The notes under the pieces are model-generated. The model made no database searches and was not told the DNA's origin. It worked only from the letters and a program-made list of their open reading frames with translations. A DNA stretch of 64,000 bases, from positions 7,254,001 through 7,318,000 of the forward strand of contig NZ_JANADK010000001.1 in the NCBI RefSeq assembly GCF_024199795.1. The letters run 5' to 3'. This document shows, one piece after another, positions 34,961 through 43,612 of the stretch. The stretch comes from Bradyrhizobium sp. CCGB01 (GTDB lineage Bacteria; Pseudomonadota; Alphaproteobacteria; Rhizobiales; Xanthobacteraceae). Within the stretch, counting starts at the first letter, position 1. Each line of letters begins with the position of its first letter. Position numbers and translations under genes: made by a program.

Positions 34961-37900
34961 TTATTCCGGAACCCACTCTCCCGCGGCGTTCTTGATCCAA
35001 ACGGGAAGCCTGTCGTCGGCGCGGAGATGCACGAGTGTTGTCGGGACACGGACGAGCCACGGATCCCCTTGCGGAACCTCTTCTCCTGGTCTCGCCAATC
35101 GTTCGGCGATTTCGTCGGCGATCGGAAGATAGAGTGGAGACGAGATCGGCGGCAGTCCCTTTCCCTTCCACGGCTCGCCAAAATGCATAAAGTGATCGAT
35201 AGCGCCCTCAAATCCGGGACGCGCGGGAACTACGACCCGGCAATATCCGGCCTTTAAGAACTGGTTGAACTCGGGATCATTTTCTTCATAAGAGACTTTG
35301 GACTCCCACTGGCTTTTACGTCCCCAGAAATACGGATACGTGACCCATGTCATATGCTCCCATTCGAACGCCTGCTCGATGAAGCGCACGTACGGTCCTT
35401 CGGCCTCGTTCTCGTAAAGGTCCGATTCCGGAAGTCCGTGGGACCCTGTCGCCACCGCACCAAATCGTTCAAAGTGCTGATCAGTGAGAATTGCCACGCA
35501 GTTCTTTCGCAGTTCATCCTTCATTAACTGCAGATTGAGCGCTGGGCTTTTTCCTTTGATCGCAACACCTACCTGCATTTCGAGGTTCGCCAGTTTCTCC
35601 TCGTAGTCGGCCTGAAGCACCTTGTAGGCTTGGGTGAGCTTCGCGTGAGTTTCATGCCTCCACTTTCTCATCGCGCGCTCGGTGCGTTGGCATTTCACTT
35701 CACCGGCAATTGCCACATGACTGATCTTGTACGTGTTTAGAGCAAACGGAATCGAATCTGTCTCCAGATCCAAGTCCGTGCTCCACATCCAATCGCCCTT
35801 GGGAAAACGGTGTGTCCGCTTCCCGAGAACCACGTCGACCGTGGCGGCGTCTTCCCAGATGTTCGCTACTTTGCCGACACTGCCATGAACGGCTTGGTAT
35901 CCTTCGTCGATGACGATTTGGCCGGAATGATCGTAATCCGTGCTGTCGTCTCCGCCGCCCGCCTTGAAATCAAATGATTTCGTTTTGTACTCATCCGGCG
36001 GAGGCGTGACATCCGTTGCACGGTAGAGCGACACGTAAGTGTGATAATTAATTTCGTCGATCTCATTAGGTCGAAGAGTGAAAGGCAACGGCCTTTCGAG
36101 CTCCATGGCGTGGGCATGGCTTTTCTCAAGGGCCGCGATCAAGAAAGCACCGGGCTCTGGCACCGTGAAGTCAAACATCGTGCGCAAGCCATAGTTAAAC
36201 ATTTGCGCTTCGTAGACTTTGTTAACCCATTGGTAAACGCCGCTGATGTTCGCGGGGCCGTCGGTGTTATCCAAAGTGTGCAGGTTCTTTTCGATGACTT
36301 CGTTGGTGACCCGGAGCGAGGCTCGCTGAAGAACGCGCTCCGTGATTTTTCTGGAACTGCGCTCCGTTACTTCTTGCGAAAATTTCGCCGCGGTTTTCGT
36401 CGCCTCTTCCTTGGTGCGATCGAGAGACCCCTCTGCACTCGCGGAAAAATCAACCGTGGGCCCGTACCTTCCTGACAGAGTGAGGCCTGCTTTAAGGGAG
36501 GCGTCCTCTCTCAAAGTGTTTTCCGTCTCGCGGGACATCTCGAAGCGGTTAGTCGATTCGAGCTCGCGTTCTTCGGTCGTGGTGGTCTCGCTTTCGCGGA
36601 ATGTGACCTCTTCGGTCTCTCGGCGGCGCGAGTGCTCGCGATCCTTTTTCTCGCCTTTTAAGATGGATTCGATGTGAGCCACATCCGCCGCTTCATATTT
36701 GATCAGCTGCTGTTTGATGATCAAGAGATCGGCCATTCCCGAAGGAGCCACTTTGCCGTGGGAGTGAGGGACCCGGGGATCTAAGGGCAAGGGCGGCCCG
36801 GTCAGTGTTCCAACGCCAGAGCCTAAGACCAGAGTCGTCCAGTCTGACGCAAGAGGAGTCGCAACTTTGACGAGCGTGTTTCCGATTCGCTTGAGGCTTG
36901 TCCGCGTTGGCCTGCCAAAAAGAGATTCAAGTTCCTTCGCTAACGCTGTCTGCTCGCTTCGAAGAGACTCTACAATTTGATCAAGTGGGCGCTCGGAAAC
37001 CGCAAGCCCTCGTTCTTTTAACGACGCGCGAGAGGCTTCGGGCATTTGAAGTTCGACCGCTGGTTTCAGCCGAAAGCTTGCCTCACCAGGCAAGAGGGGT
37101 GTGAATTCGCCTGTTCCGTTTTGCAGTTTTAGCGCCGGAAAAGCGCTCCCTTCAACTTTGGGGCCGAGTTCGACATTCGGAATTGTTCTCGTCGCGGGAG
37201 TTGGAGTTCCAGTTGCTCCCGCAGCGCCAGACTCATTCCTGATGTTGAGCTCAGTGCGCAAGAGATTCAGCTGCGAGAGGTGCTGGCGCTGACCCATTTC
37301 GGTTGAAAAAACCTGCACCGGTCGCCACTGAGGGGCGACCATGAATCCCACAGCCGGTCGTTGCGGCGTTGATTGGATATTGTCTCGGACGGTTCCGAGC
37401 CTCTTTAAGACCTCGACTGTTGTTCCCAGGTGCTTATAGAGATCGAATTTCTTTTGAGCGTTCTCTCGTCTTTTCTTCTCTTCTTCTTCACGTCTTTTCT
37501 GCTCCTCTTTCTCTTGCTCGGAGTTGGACAGCGCGGAAGGAGGAAGCAAGATATCTGGAAGGCGAAACGATCGACGCCGATACCGCCAGAGCACAGCCCC
37601 TTTTGCGGGAAAGTCGTCGACTTTGGAAATTTGAAGAATTGTTTCTAAGTCGCGAAGCTGGCGCGAGAGCTGTTCAATGGGCCTTTCATGCTCTTCAGGA
37701 AGAAGTTTGATCGCAATCAAACTATCCTTCAAAGAAGAGATCGGCTGATTGAGCGACCCTCGTAGCGCGAGAGTGTCCGGGCGTGCTCCGAAAGCGTCAT
37801 CAACGGCTTGGGTCGCTTCCGAATTCGTCACCGCCTCTTTCTTTTCTAACGTGTCGAATGCAGTTGCGAGCGCCTTCAATTCTTTGGCGATAGAGAAGAG

Positions 37901-38098
37901 TTTCGGATCACCAATAAAAGCTGATGATTTAACGAAGTCACGTGCGGCGACCTTGTAGGCCTCCCGGCGATTACGACTTGTCTCGGCCGCTTTGAGCGCT
38001 GCTTGGAAAGGAGATTCTTGCGCCAGTAAAATGCTAGGAGCGTCTTCGCTCTGAGCTACCGCCGGCCGGGTGAGCATGAATCGGAAAAGAATTTCCAC
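34961..38098 (-). CDS. Large protein of unknown function (1045 residues), partner of PhoD-like enzyme
   Basis: I do not recognise a named domain. The frame is open back to 38239, but GTG 38098 has GGGAG 8 bases upstream and gives VEILFRFMLTRPAV as the first residues. Numbered from there: a helical N-terminal part (about 25-170); a Glu/Lys/Arg-rich coiled coil (194-219); a Pro/Thr linker (about 290-330); a long charged, Thr/Glu-rich helical block (about 458-610, with GLTLSGRYGPTVDFSASAEG inside); a conserved-looking segment ISGVYQWVNKVYEAQMFNYG (about 618-637) with FDFTVPEPGAFL next; and a C-terminal part with FEWEHMTWVTYPYFWGRKSQ. No signal peptide or membrane helix is clear. The architecture suggests a structural or assembly protein. 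Codon use is less GC-rich than the region. Confidence 0.8.
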   Translation of the reverse strand: MEILFRFMLTRPAVAQSEDAPSILLAQESPFQAALKAAETSRNRREAYKVAARDFVKSSAFIGDPKLFSIAKELKALATAFDTLEKKEAVTNSEATQAVDDAFGARPDTLALRGSLNQPISSLKDSLIAIKLLPEEHERPIEQLSRQLRDLETILQISKVDDFPAKGAVLWRYRRRSFRLPDILLPPSALSNSEQEKEEQKRREEEEKKRRENAQKKFDLYKHLGTTVEVLKRLGTVRDNIQSTPQRPAVGFMVAPQWRPVQVFSTEMGQRQHLSQLNLLRTELNIRNESGAAGATGTPTPATRTIPNVELGPKVEGSAFPALKLQNGTGEFTPLLPGEASFRLKPAVELQMPEASRASLKERGLAVSERPLDQIVESLRSEQTALAKELESLFGRPTRTSLKRIGNTLVKVATPLASDWTTLVLGSGVGTLTGPPLPLDPRVPHSHGKVAPSGMADLLIIKQQLIKYEAADVAHIESILKGEKKDREHSRRRETEEVTFRESETTTTEERELESTNRFEMSRETENTLREDASLKAGLTLSGRYGPTVDFSASAEGSLDRTKEEATKTAAKFSQEVTERSSRKITERVLQRASLRVTNEVIEKNLHTLDNTDGPANISGVYQWVNKVYEAQMFNYGLRTMFDFTVPEPGAFLIAALEKSHAHAMELERPLPFTLRPNEIDEINYHTYVSLYRATDVTPPPDEYKTKSFDFKAGGGDDSTDYDHSGQIVIDEGYQAVHGSVGKVANIWEDAATVDVVLGKRTHRFPKGDWMWSTDLDLETDSIPFALNTYKISHVAIAGEVKCQRTERAMRKWRHETHAKLTQAYKVLQADYEEKLANLEMQVGVAIKGKSPALNLQLMKDELRKNCVAILTDQHFERFGAVATGSHGLPESDLYENEAEGPYVRFIEQAFEWEHMTWVTYPYFWGRKSQWESKVSYEENDPEFNQFLKAGYCRVVVPARPGFEGAIDHFMHFGEPWKGKGLPPISSPLYLPIADEIAERLARPGEEVPQGDPWLVRVPTTLVHLRADDRLPVWIKNAAGEWVPE

Positions 38099-38392
38099 GG
38101 CGAACGCTCCCTTCTTTTGCAGAAGCTGACCTGCCCGGCTTGTTCCTCCGGGCGAGACTGGAGTCAGGGATGAGATTGGCGCGTGTTCGGGGGGAAAGCA
38201 ATGGGTGATCGGCGGAGCTGATGATGTGGACGGCCCCACCGATGCGCTTCAGGGTCTGGCTTGGGGCCGCCATTTTGGGACCGACAGCCGGGTGCCACGT
38301 CACATGGCTGCTCTGATTTGCTCCAGTAAATCGTGCTTGCGCGGCCATGCTTTGTAAATAGAATCGCCTGAAGATTCAAAAGCGTGCGCTTT

Positions 38393-38955
38393 ATGCCGGG
38401 CAAGCAGGCGAAGATTTTAGCTGCTGACCAGATCGACAATCTTCTTCTGTTTGCCGAAACGACTCGGTATCCGCTTCGAGACCGCGTGATCGTCTTGCTC
38501 TCTGTGAAAGCTGGCCTTCGAGCCGCTGAGATTGCGAACCTCACGTGGGAGATGGTTCTCGATCCGAACGGTGCCATTAGCCCAGCCTTGGAGGGCGCTG
38601 CAAAGAAGGGCCATGGCCGAATTCCCTCTCCATGCAGCCCTTCGAGAGGCGCTCTCCCCGCTCCGAGGGAAATCCGAACCTTCACAGCCCGTCGTGCTTT
38701 CGGAGCGGGGCGGCAAGATGAAAGCGCGTAACATCGTCATCTGGTTTAGCCGCGCCTACCGAGCTATCGGTCTTGACGGCTGCTCCTCGCATTCGGGCCG
38801 CCGAACATTCATCACGCGTGCGGCCCGGCTTGTACATAAAGCCGGTGGCTCCTTGCGCGATGTTCAGTTGTTGGCTGGCATCGCTCGATCCAGACCACGC
38901 AAGGTACATCGATGGCGACAGTGACGCCCAGCGGAGGCTGGTATCACTGATCTAG
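38393..38955 (+). pseudogene. Tyrosine recombinase/integrase pseudogene
   Basis: Frame 1 gives ILAADQIDNLLLFAETTRYP and VLLSVKAGLRAAEIANLTW (catalytic Arg I region). The expected next part, FPLHAALREALSPL through SSHSGRRTFITRAA (catalytic His-x-x-Arg) and GGSLRDVQLLAG, is in a second frame, and the catalytic Tyr block ARYIDGDSDAQRRLVSLI is in a third. At least two frameshifts destroy a roughly 180-residue phage-type integrase. It probably once moved the material beside it. Confidence 0.75.
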
Positions 38956-39020
38956 GACGCCGCTCACATCCCCCACGACCGCTGCGGAAGAAGGCAGCAA
39001 GGCTGGCCCCCTTCAACCTT

Positions 39021-39429
39021 CCTAAACTACACAAAGACGCTGACGCTTTGATCCGCGCCGTCTGTGCAGTCGTGGAATCCCTGTCATTCCTCGATGAGAT
39101 CGACGAAGAAATTCGTTACGCGGGTTTGGATCAAGCTGTCGCGTCGGGCAATACACCGCCCATTTTTGATTGGCTCCTTACGTCAGGGTATCTCTGACCG
39201 GGTTGCGCGGAGCTACGTGGAGAAGCATGACACCGCGTCCTAGTCCAGGATGAAGGCAAAGCCTCGAAAGGTCGCGCTCCTGCCGGAAACTTCAAACTTA
39301 CTGGGACTACGCGGGCTGCCGGTATGACAATGGAAGCTTCACTTGTGCCGAGCCCGATCATATCGACGCCTGCCCGGTACCTCGTCCACGCCTGCTGCTG
39401 GCGTTACTTGTGATCGCCGCGGCGGGCTG
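39021..39429 (+). pseudogene. Decayed conserved hypothetical with Cys-rich tail
   Basis: The translation in successive frames reads KDADALIRAVCAVVESLSFL, NTPPIFDWLL, GISDRVARSYVEKHDTASW and KLQTYWDYAGCRYDNGSFTC with AEPDHIDACPVPRPRL. I recall a full-length rhizobial protein with these blocks in this order, placed next to integrases, but I do not know its function. Several frameshifts and a stop are present. Confidence 0.45.
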
Positions 39430-39551
39430 ACTGTGGGACAAGCTCGATGAATGGGTGCGTGGCCGTTCGTGCTTTTGGCAGGGATAATCTGTTTCGGCTG
39501 GCTCATGAGCTAGCCCCTGCGCTGAGCGGGTCTAGGGCTGAGAGTAGAGCG

Positions 39552-39920
39552 ATGATCCTCAATCGGAAAGACTTGCGGGAAGCCATTTTCACATCTGTGG
39601 GCGGCGGCATTCTGATCGCCATCGCCTTTTGGCTGCGTGGTCTAATCGAAGCCTACATGGGTGAAACAGCCGCAAGTTGGCTCCTCAATATTTTCCTGCT
39701 CGTCTATTTGCTGTCGCTGATCCCGGTTTTGAGTGGCTGGCTGGAAATTCGAAACTGGGAACGCATGGAGCGCAAGCAGAAGAGGACGAGCGCGAGCGGG
39801 TCAAAATGGAGAGGCAGGCAAGACAGCAGCAGGATGAATATGATCCTTCCTGAACTGGGTTCGGTAAAACCGACGGACGGCCAACCGTCTGATGTGCATC
39901 GCCGAAGAGGAGCAGATTGA
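39552..39920 (+). CDS. Small membrane protein, C-terminus probably frameshifted
   Basis: From ATG 39552 the product begins MILNRKDLREAIFTSVGGG and contains two membrane helices (about 17-29 and 41-60, SVGGGILIAIAFWL and WLLNIFLLVYLLSLIPVL). After WERMERKQ the current frame becomes Ser/Arg-rich, whereas a one-base shift gives EEDERERVKMERQARQQQDE followed by YDPS and a stop at 39853. That charged tail looks more natural, so the gene is probably broken near 39780. A longer start at 39447 is unlikely. Confidence 0.5.
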   Translation: MILNRKDLREAIFTSVGGGILIAIAFWLRGLIEAYMGETAASWLLNIFLLVYLLSLIPVLSGWLEIRNWERMERKQKRTSASGSKWRGRQDSSRMNMILPELGSVKPTDGQPSDVHRRRGAD

Positions 39921-40059
39921 GGACCCGGAACGTCGCAGTTGGATCATCGAACGACGTGAGCGCGAAAGCCCCAATGCGTTGACTGACCTTCCCCGGCTGT
40001 TTGATTTGATGAAGGCCAATCGCGATCTCAAAAAATTCGGGATCGAGCCCCCCCGCTAG
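39892..40059 (+). CDS. Small hypothetical protein
   Basis: A 55-residue frame reads MCIAEEEQIEDPERRSWIIE, then RRERESPNALTDLPRLFDLM and KKFGIEPPR. The composition is soluble, charged and protein-like. It overlaps the tail of the shifted frame of the gene before it, but lies after that gene's probable original stop (39853). No ribosome site is clear. Confidence 0.35.
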   Translation: MCIAEEEQIEDPERRSWIIERRERESPNALTDLPRLFDLMKANRDLKKFGIEPPR

Positions 40060-40194
40060 GTGGTAGCAACCGCTGGTAGCCGAAGACCATCAAAAGAAGA
40101 TAACCCTCGCGAGGAAGCTTGAATCCTGCGCAGTGGGGCATCGACACCTTGCGGCCCAGGGTGTAAATTCCTCGTGCCGCTGGTGAGAAACAGC

Positions 40195-41166
40195 ATGGCC
40201 AGGATCTTACCTCTCTCACGAAAGGCCGCGACGATCCTTGCTGGGGTCGCTATCGGAGCTGCAGTAGCGTGGGAGGCAGAGGCACAGCCCAGAACGTTGC
40301 CCGATCTTACCGTATCCATGAGCGCGGCGCCGGTCGACGTGCTTGTCGGCAGGGCCTACGAAATCCAGATCATAATTGCCAATACGTCACCCGGATCACG
40401 CCGACCATCTCTGCTCAGAGACGCGCCGCCGATTGTACCCACCCCTCCAGTTGGAGGACTTGAAGTACCTCGATCCGGCGCACCTACAATCGCCGAAGGC
40501 GGGGCCGATGTGCAGAAAGCGCTTCTGAAGCTCACAACGACTTTCGCGGGTCATCGGCCAGTCTCAATTCAAACGCAACCGCTTATTTCCACCATAAGGT
40601 GCGATCCAGCAGCTGGTGTTGGGATGGAGCCTGATCCGACGACCGATATCTGTCGGTTTGGCCCCCTCAACAAAGGCGGACGCTGGACGATCACCCTGGT
40701 CTACCCCGCCGTGGGCTATATGCGGGGACCTCGGGGCGTGACCCTGCTTCCTGGCAATATGGCACCCGTCAGGTATGAGGCGCACATCGACTATCCTAAT
40801 CAGATTGTCGAACGAGACGAGACGAACAATAAAGCCCAAGTTTCAATAAAGGTTCAAATCCCCACACAGGGGCCAGCGGGTGGGCCAGTTACAGGAGGTA
40901 ATACCGAGCCCGCAGGATCCACAAGACAGTCGTTTTATTTTGACGGGTATCGTACCTGTAAAACGGGAGTCTCGTGCACCGAAAAGCTCTGCTCATGGGG
41001 TCAGGGGGTGGATATGAGTCTAGCTGGCACGAGAACTTTCTTTTGCCCCCTCTGCGGCAACGTTCCGATTTGTGGCCAGTTGAGGGAATGGGGTGAACTG
41101 AAGAACCGGGCGACTTTTAGGGGGCGTGAAAATTGTCCGTATCCGATGCCCGTGGGCTTCTGCTGA
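40195..41166 (+). CDS. Secreted CARDB-like protein with Cys-rich C-terminus
   Basis: The product has 323 residues with a signal peptide (residues 1-30, cleavage after AEA). The mature part begins LPDLTVSMSAAPVDVLVGRA and contains the CARDB-type ending YEAHIDYPNQIVERDETNNK, in which a beta-sandwich strand ends in D-E-T-N-N. Residues about 255-323 hold at least nine cysteines (CKTGVSCTEKLC, FFCPLCGNVPIC, NCPYPMPVGFC), probably a disulfide-bonded domain exposed outside the cell. The gene could start at 40174 instead. It sits just before a second gene with a CARDB-like end, so the two may act together. Confidence 0.7.
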   Translation: MARILPLSRKAATILAGVAIGAAVAWEAEAQPRTLPDLTVSMSAAPVDVLVGRAYEIQIIIANTSPGSRRPSLLRDAPPIVPTPPVGGLEVPRSGAPTIAEGGADVQKALLKLTTTFAGHRPVSIQTQPLISTIRCDPAAGVGMEPDPTTDICRFGPLNKGGRWTITLVYPAVGYMRGPRGVTLLPGNMAPVRYEAHIDYPNQIVERDETNNKAQVSIKVQIPTQGPAGGPVTGGNTEPAGSTRQSFYFDGYRTCKTGVSCTEKLCSWGQGVDMSLAGTRTFFCPLCGNVPICGQLREWGELKNRATFRGRENCPYPMPVGFC

Positions 41167-41312
41167 GGCTTAATCGAGGCGCTGCTGATAGAGGACTGGC
41201 TTTCGGTCGACTGTCGTGCAGCGTTCGAACAGCAGGCGCTCAGGAACGTGCTTGATAGAGACGCAGCAATCAGTCCATCTCATGTAAGGTTAAGAGCCTG
41301 TGGAGAGGAAGG

Positions 41313-42599
41313 ATGGCCGGAGATCATTTCTATACGATTTCTGCCGCTGAACGCGACGCCGCCGTTCAGAATTCCAACTACAAGTCGGAAGGGACGGCGT
41401 GCTGGGTAATCGCACCTGATTCCCCTCTCGTTAACCCTAGAGGCCTTGGTGAACATTTCTACACAACCTCCGCGTCCGAACGCGACAATGCGGTCGCGAA
41501 CGTGGGTTATCTTAGCGAGGGTGTAAGCTGTTTCGTCTTAGAGAGTCAGCTCTTTGGAAGCGTACCGCTATATCGCATGGTGAGCGGGATTAATGGCGAC
41601 CACTTCTACACAATATCCGCGGCGGAACGCGATAATGCGATTGCCAACCTCAACTATACTAGTGAGGGCGTCGCATGCTATGTTTTCGATATTAAGACCG
41701 CGGAGAACTCCCCGCTGTTTCGCCTCCTAAGCAAGAATACCGGGGAGCATTTTTATACTACTTCGGTGCTCGAGCGAGACAACGCCATCGCAAATCTTAA
41801 CTATGCGGATGAAGGCACTAAATGCTTCGTCTATACGGCGCCTCGACCGAATGCCGTCGCCTTCCACAGACTTGTCCGAGCAAGCGACCCTCAAGCGCCC
41901 GTCCCATTATTTCGCGCCTACAACCCGAACAATGGGGATCATTTTTACACCACGTCCGCTGTGGAGGCGGATTTCGCCGTCCAAAGATACGGCTACAGGG
42001 GCGAAGGCAAGGCCTGCTACGTCTATGACAAACCTCGAGGTGGAGTAACTCCATTCTACCGTTGCGTCAGCACAAAGATCGGAGACCATTTCTATACAAC
42101 AGATCTCGCTGAACGGGATAATGCTGTTGCAGCGTTGGGCTATCGTGACGAAGGAGTTGCCTGCTACGTCTACGCAAATCAGACGCAAGGGTTCGTACCT
42201 CTATACCGCCTCGTGCAGACAGCCGCCGCCGCTGCTCGTATTCCTGACGGCCGTCCACAGGTTCAACGCGCAGAACTCACGTGGCTAAATACATGGATTC
42301 AACCAACGCAATTCCCGAAACCGGGACAAGCTTTTGTCGTCTATTTCAGCCTTGCGAACATTGGCAACAAGGCGTCGGGGCCATTCAAGATTCGCCTCGA
42401 GCTTGATGGGGGCGCGTCAAGAACAGACATAGCAGCCCCAGGGTACAATCCAGGACAAGGCGACTACGTGTATTGGCAGTTTCCGTATGGTTTGGGGGTG
42501 GGCCATCACTATGTTTATGCCTATCTCGATATTTTGAATCAGGTCCCAGAGAGCAGCAAAGCAAACAACATCAGTTACAGTGGATTCGGAGTTTCATAG
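41313..42599 (+). CDS. Protein with six GDHFYT repeats (DUF5648-like) and a CARDB-like domain
   Basis: The product has 428 residues. A repeat of about 48 residues, G-(D/E)-H-F-Y-T-(T/I)-S-x-x-E-x-(D)-x-A followed by a GY-x-x-EG-x-x-C-(Y/F)-V strand, occurs at residues 3, 46, 95, 144, 208 and 257. I know this from hydrolytic or adhesive extracellular proteins as DUF5648. Residues 318-428 are a beta-sandwich like CARDB, ending VPESSKANNISYSG. GGAGAGGAAGG precedes ATG 41313. No signal peptide is present, although such domains normally act outside the cell, so the export route is unclear. Confidence 0.75.
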   Translation: MAGDHFYTISAAERDAAVQNSNYKSEGTACWVIAPDSPLVNPRGLGEHFYTTSASERDNAVANVGYLSEGVSCFVLESQLFGSVPLYRMVSGINGDHFYTISAAERDNAIANLNYTSEGVACYVFDIKTAENSPLFRLLSKNTGEHFYTTSVLERDNAIANLNYADEGTKCFVYTAPRPNAVAFHRLVRASDPQAPVPLFRAYNPNNGDHFYTTSAVEADFAVQRYGYRGEGKACYVYDKPRGGVTPFYRCVSTKIGDHFYTTDLAERDNAVAALGYRDEGVACYVYANQTQGFVPLYRLVQTAAAAARIPDGRPQVQRAELTWLNTWIQPTQFPKPGQAFVVYFSLANIGNKASGPFKIRLELDGGASRTDIAAPGYNPGQGDYVYWQFPYGLGVGHHYVYAYLDILNQVPESSKANNISYSGFGVS

Positions 42600-43612
42600 A
42601 AAGCTTCCTCGGCACGAGCAGCCCGGATGAGCATCAACGCGCAGATCCGGACTTCGCCGAGGATTCCGCCGGCTCCCCCTAGCTCTCTATTCGGCGGTCA
42701 GAGAGTTATCACGAAGCTCCGCTTTGGACTGGGCCGAAATAAGAGTACGAGCGAAGCTGCGGCTCGCGCGGAAGGGCACAACAAGGCTCTGGGCTACCTT
42801 CTTGCTCAATTCATCAAGGATGCTCAATATAGGTCGCTCCACACTTGTGTGCTACTTACGGACAATGGTTCCCGCTGTTTGATCACCGCGGCGGCTCGGG
42901 AGCGTAAGCATCTTCTTCAGTGCCTTGCTCGCATCACCGCGTCCTTGATAAGTGCCGAGCAAAACGCTTGTCGCTATTAGAAGTCACCTAAACCTCCGGC
43001 CTCAGTCGCTCACCTACGTAGTGCTCAACGACGCCGAGTTTGAGTGAGGCGCCAATCCTAAGGAATAGGCTGCCCCCAAAAAAGCGAGAGCTTTCCTTTT
43101 CGGAAACCAACACGTTCAGAAATCTGCCGATCAGCGGTCCTTCATCAATGCCGGCTCGGGGACTTTTTAGCATCGACGATTGCAACAAACCTGGCACAGA
43201 CTCGCCGATTTTGATGCTACATCGATACCACTTCGCGAAACTAGAATAAGGAGTCGTTGCGGATCGTCAAATCGAGCGCGCGACAAGTGTCACAGTTTGA
43301 CGCCAGCGCAGGCCCAACGATCGTATCGGCAAAACTGTATCGACGGACTTCCGCTTTGCTTATCAGCGGGAATATCGCCTCTTGTTTCCGAGCTTTTGGG
43401 AAATGCCCAATATCCGTAGCTCGGTCCGCTTAATGATATCGTCGAGGTCCGTCTGCGGCCGTAGCGAAACCAGAAACTAAAACGGCCTCCTGCCCGAAGC
43501 GAATCGCTGTGGCCGGCGGCCCCTCGCCACAAAGCGTTGGGGCAGGTCCTTGAAAGTGTTCCTGATTTGAGCACGCTTGCGGCGGCCGGGCTACAACCTA
43601 AATTCGTCGCTC
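42600..43612. other. About 1 kb with no recognised gene
   Basis: Several open frames of 60-120 codons exist on both strands but none has family features, a good ribosome site or a protein-like composition that I can support. The plus frame 42627-42980 is the longest. This may be decayed mobile DNA and it holds the promoter of the large gene at 43613. Confidence 0.4.

Noticed and set aside
38099..38239. N-terminal extension of the 1045-residue protein by 47 residues
   Set aside because: GTG 38098 has a well spaced GGGAG, while the extension is Pro/Ser-rich and looks like untranslated sequence.
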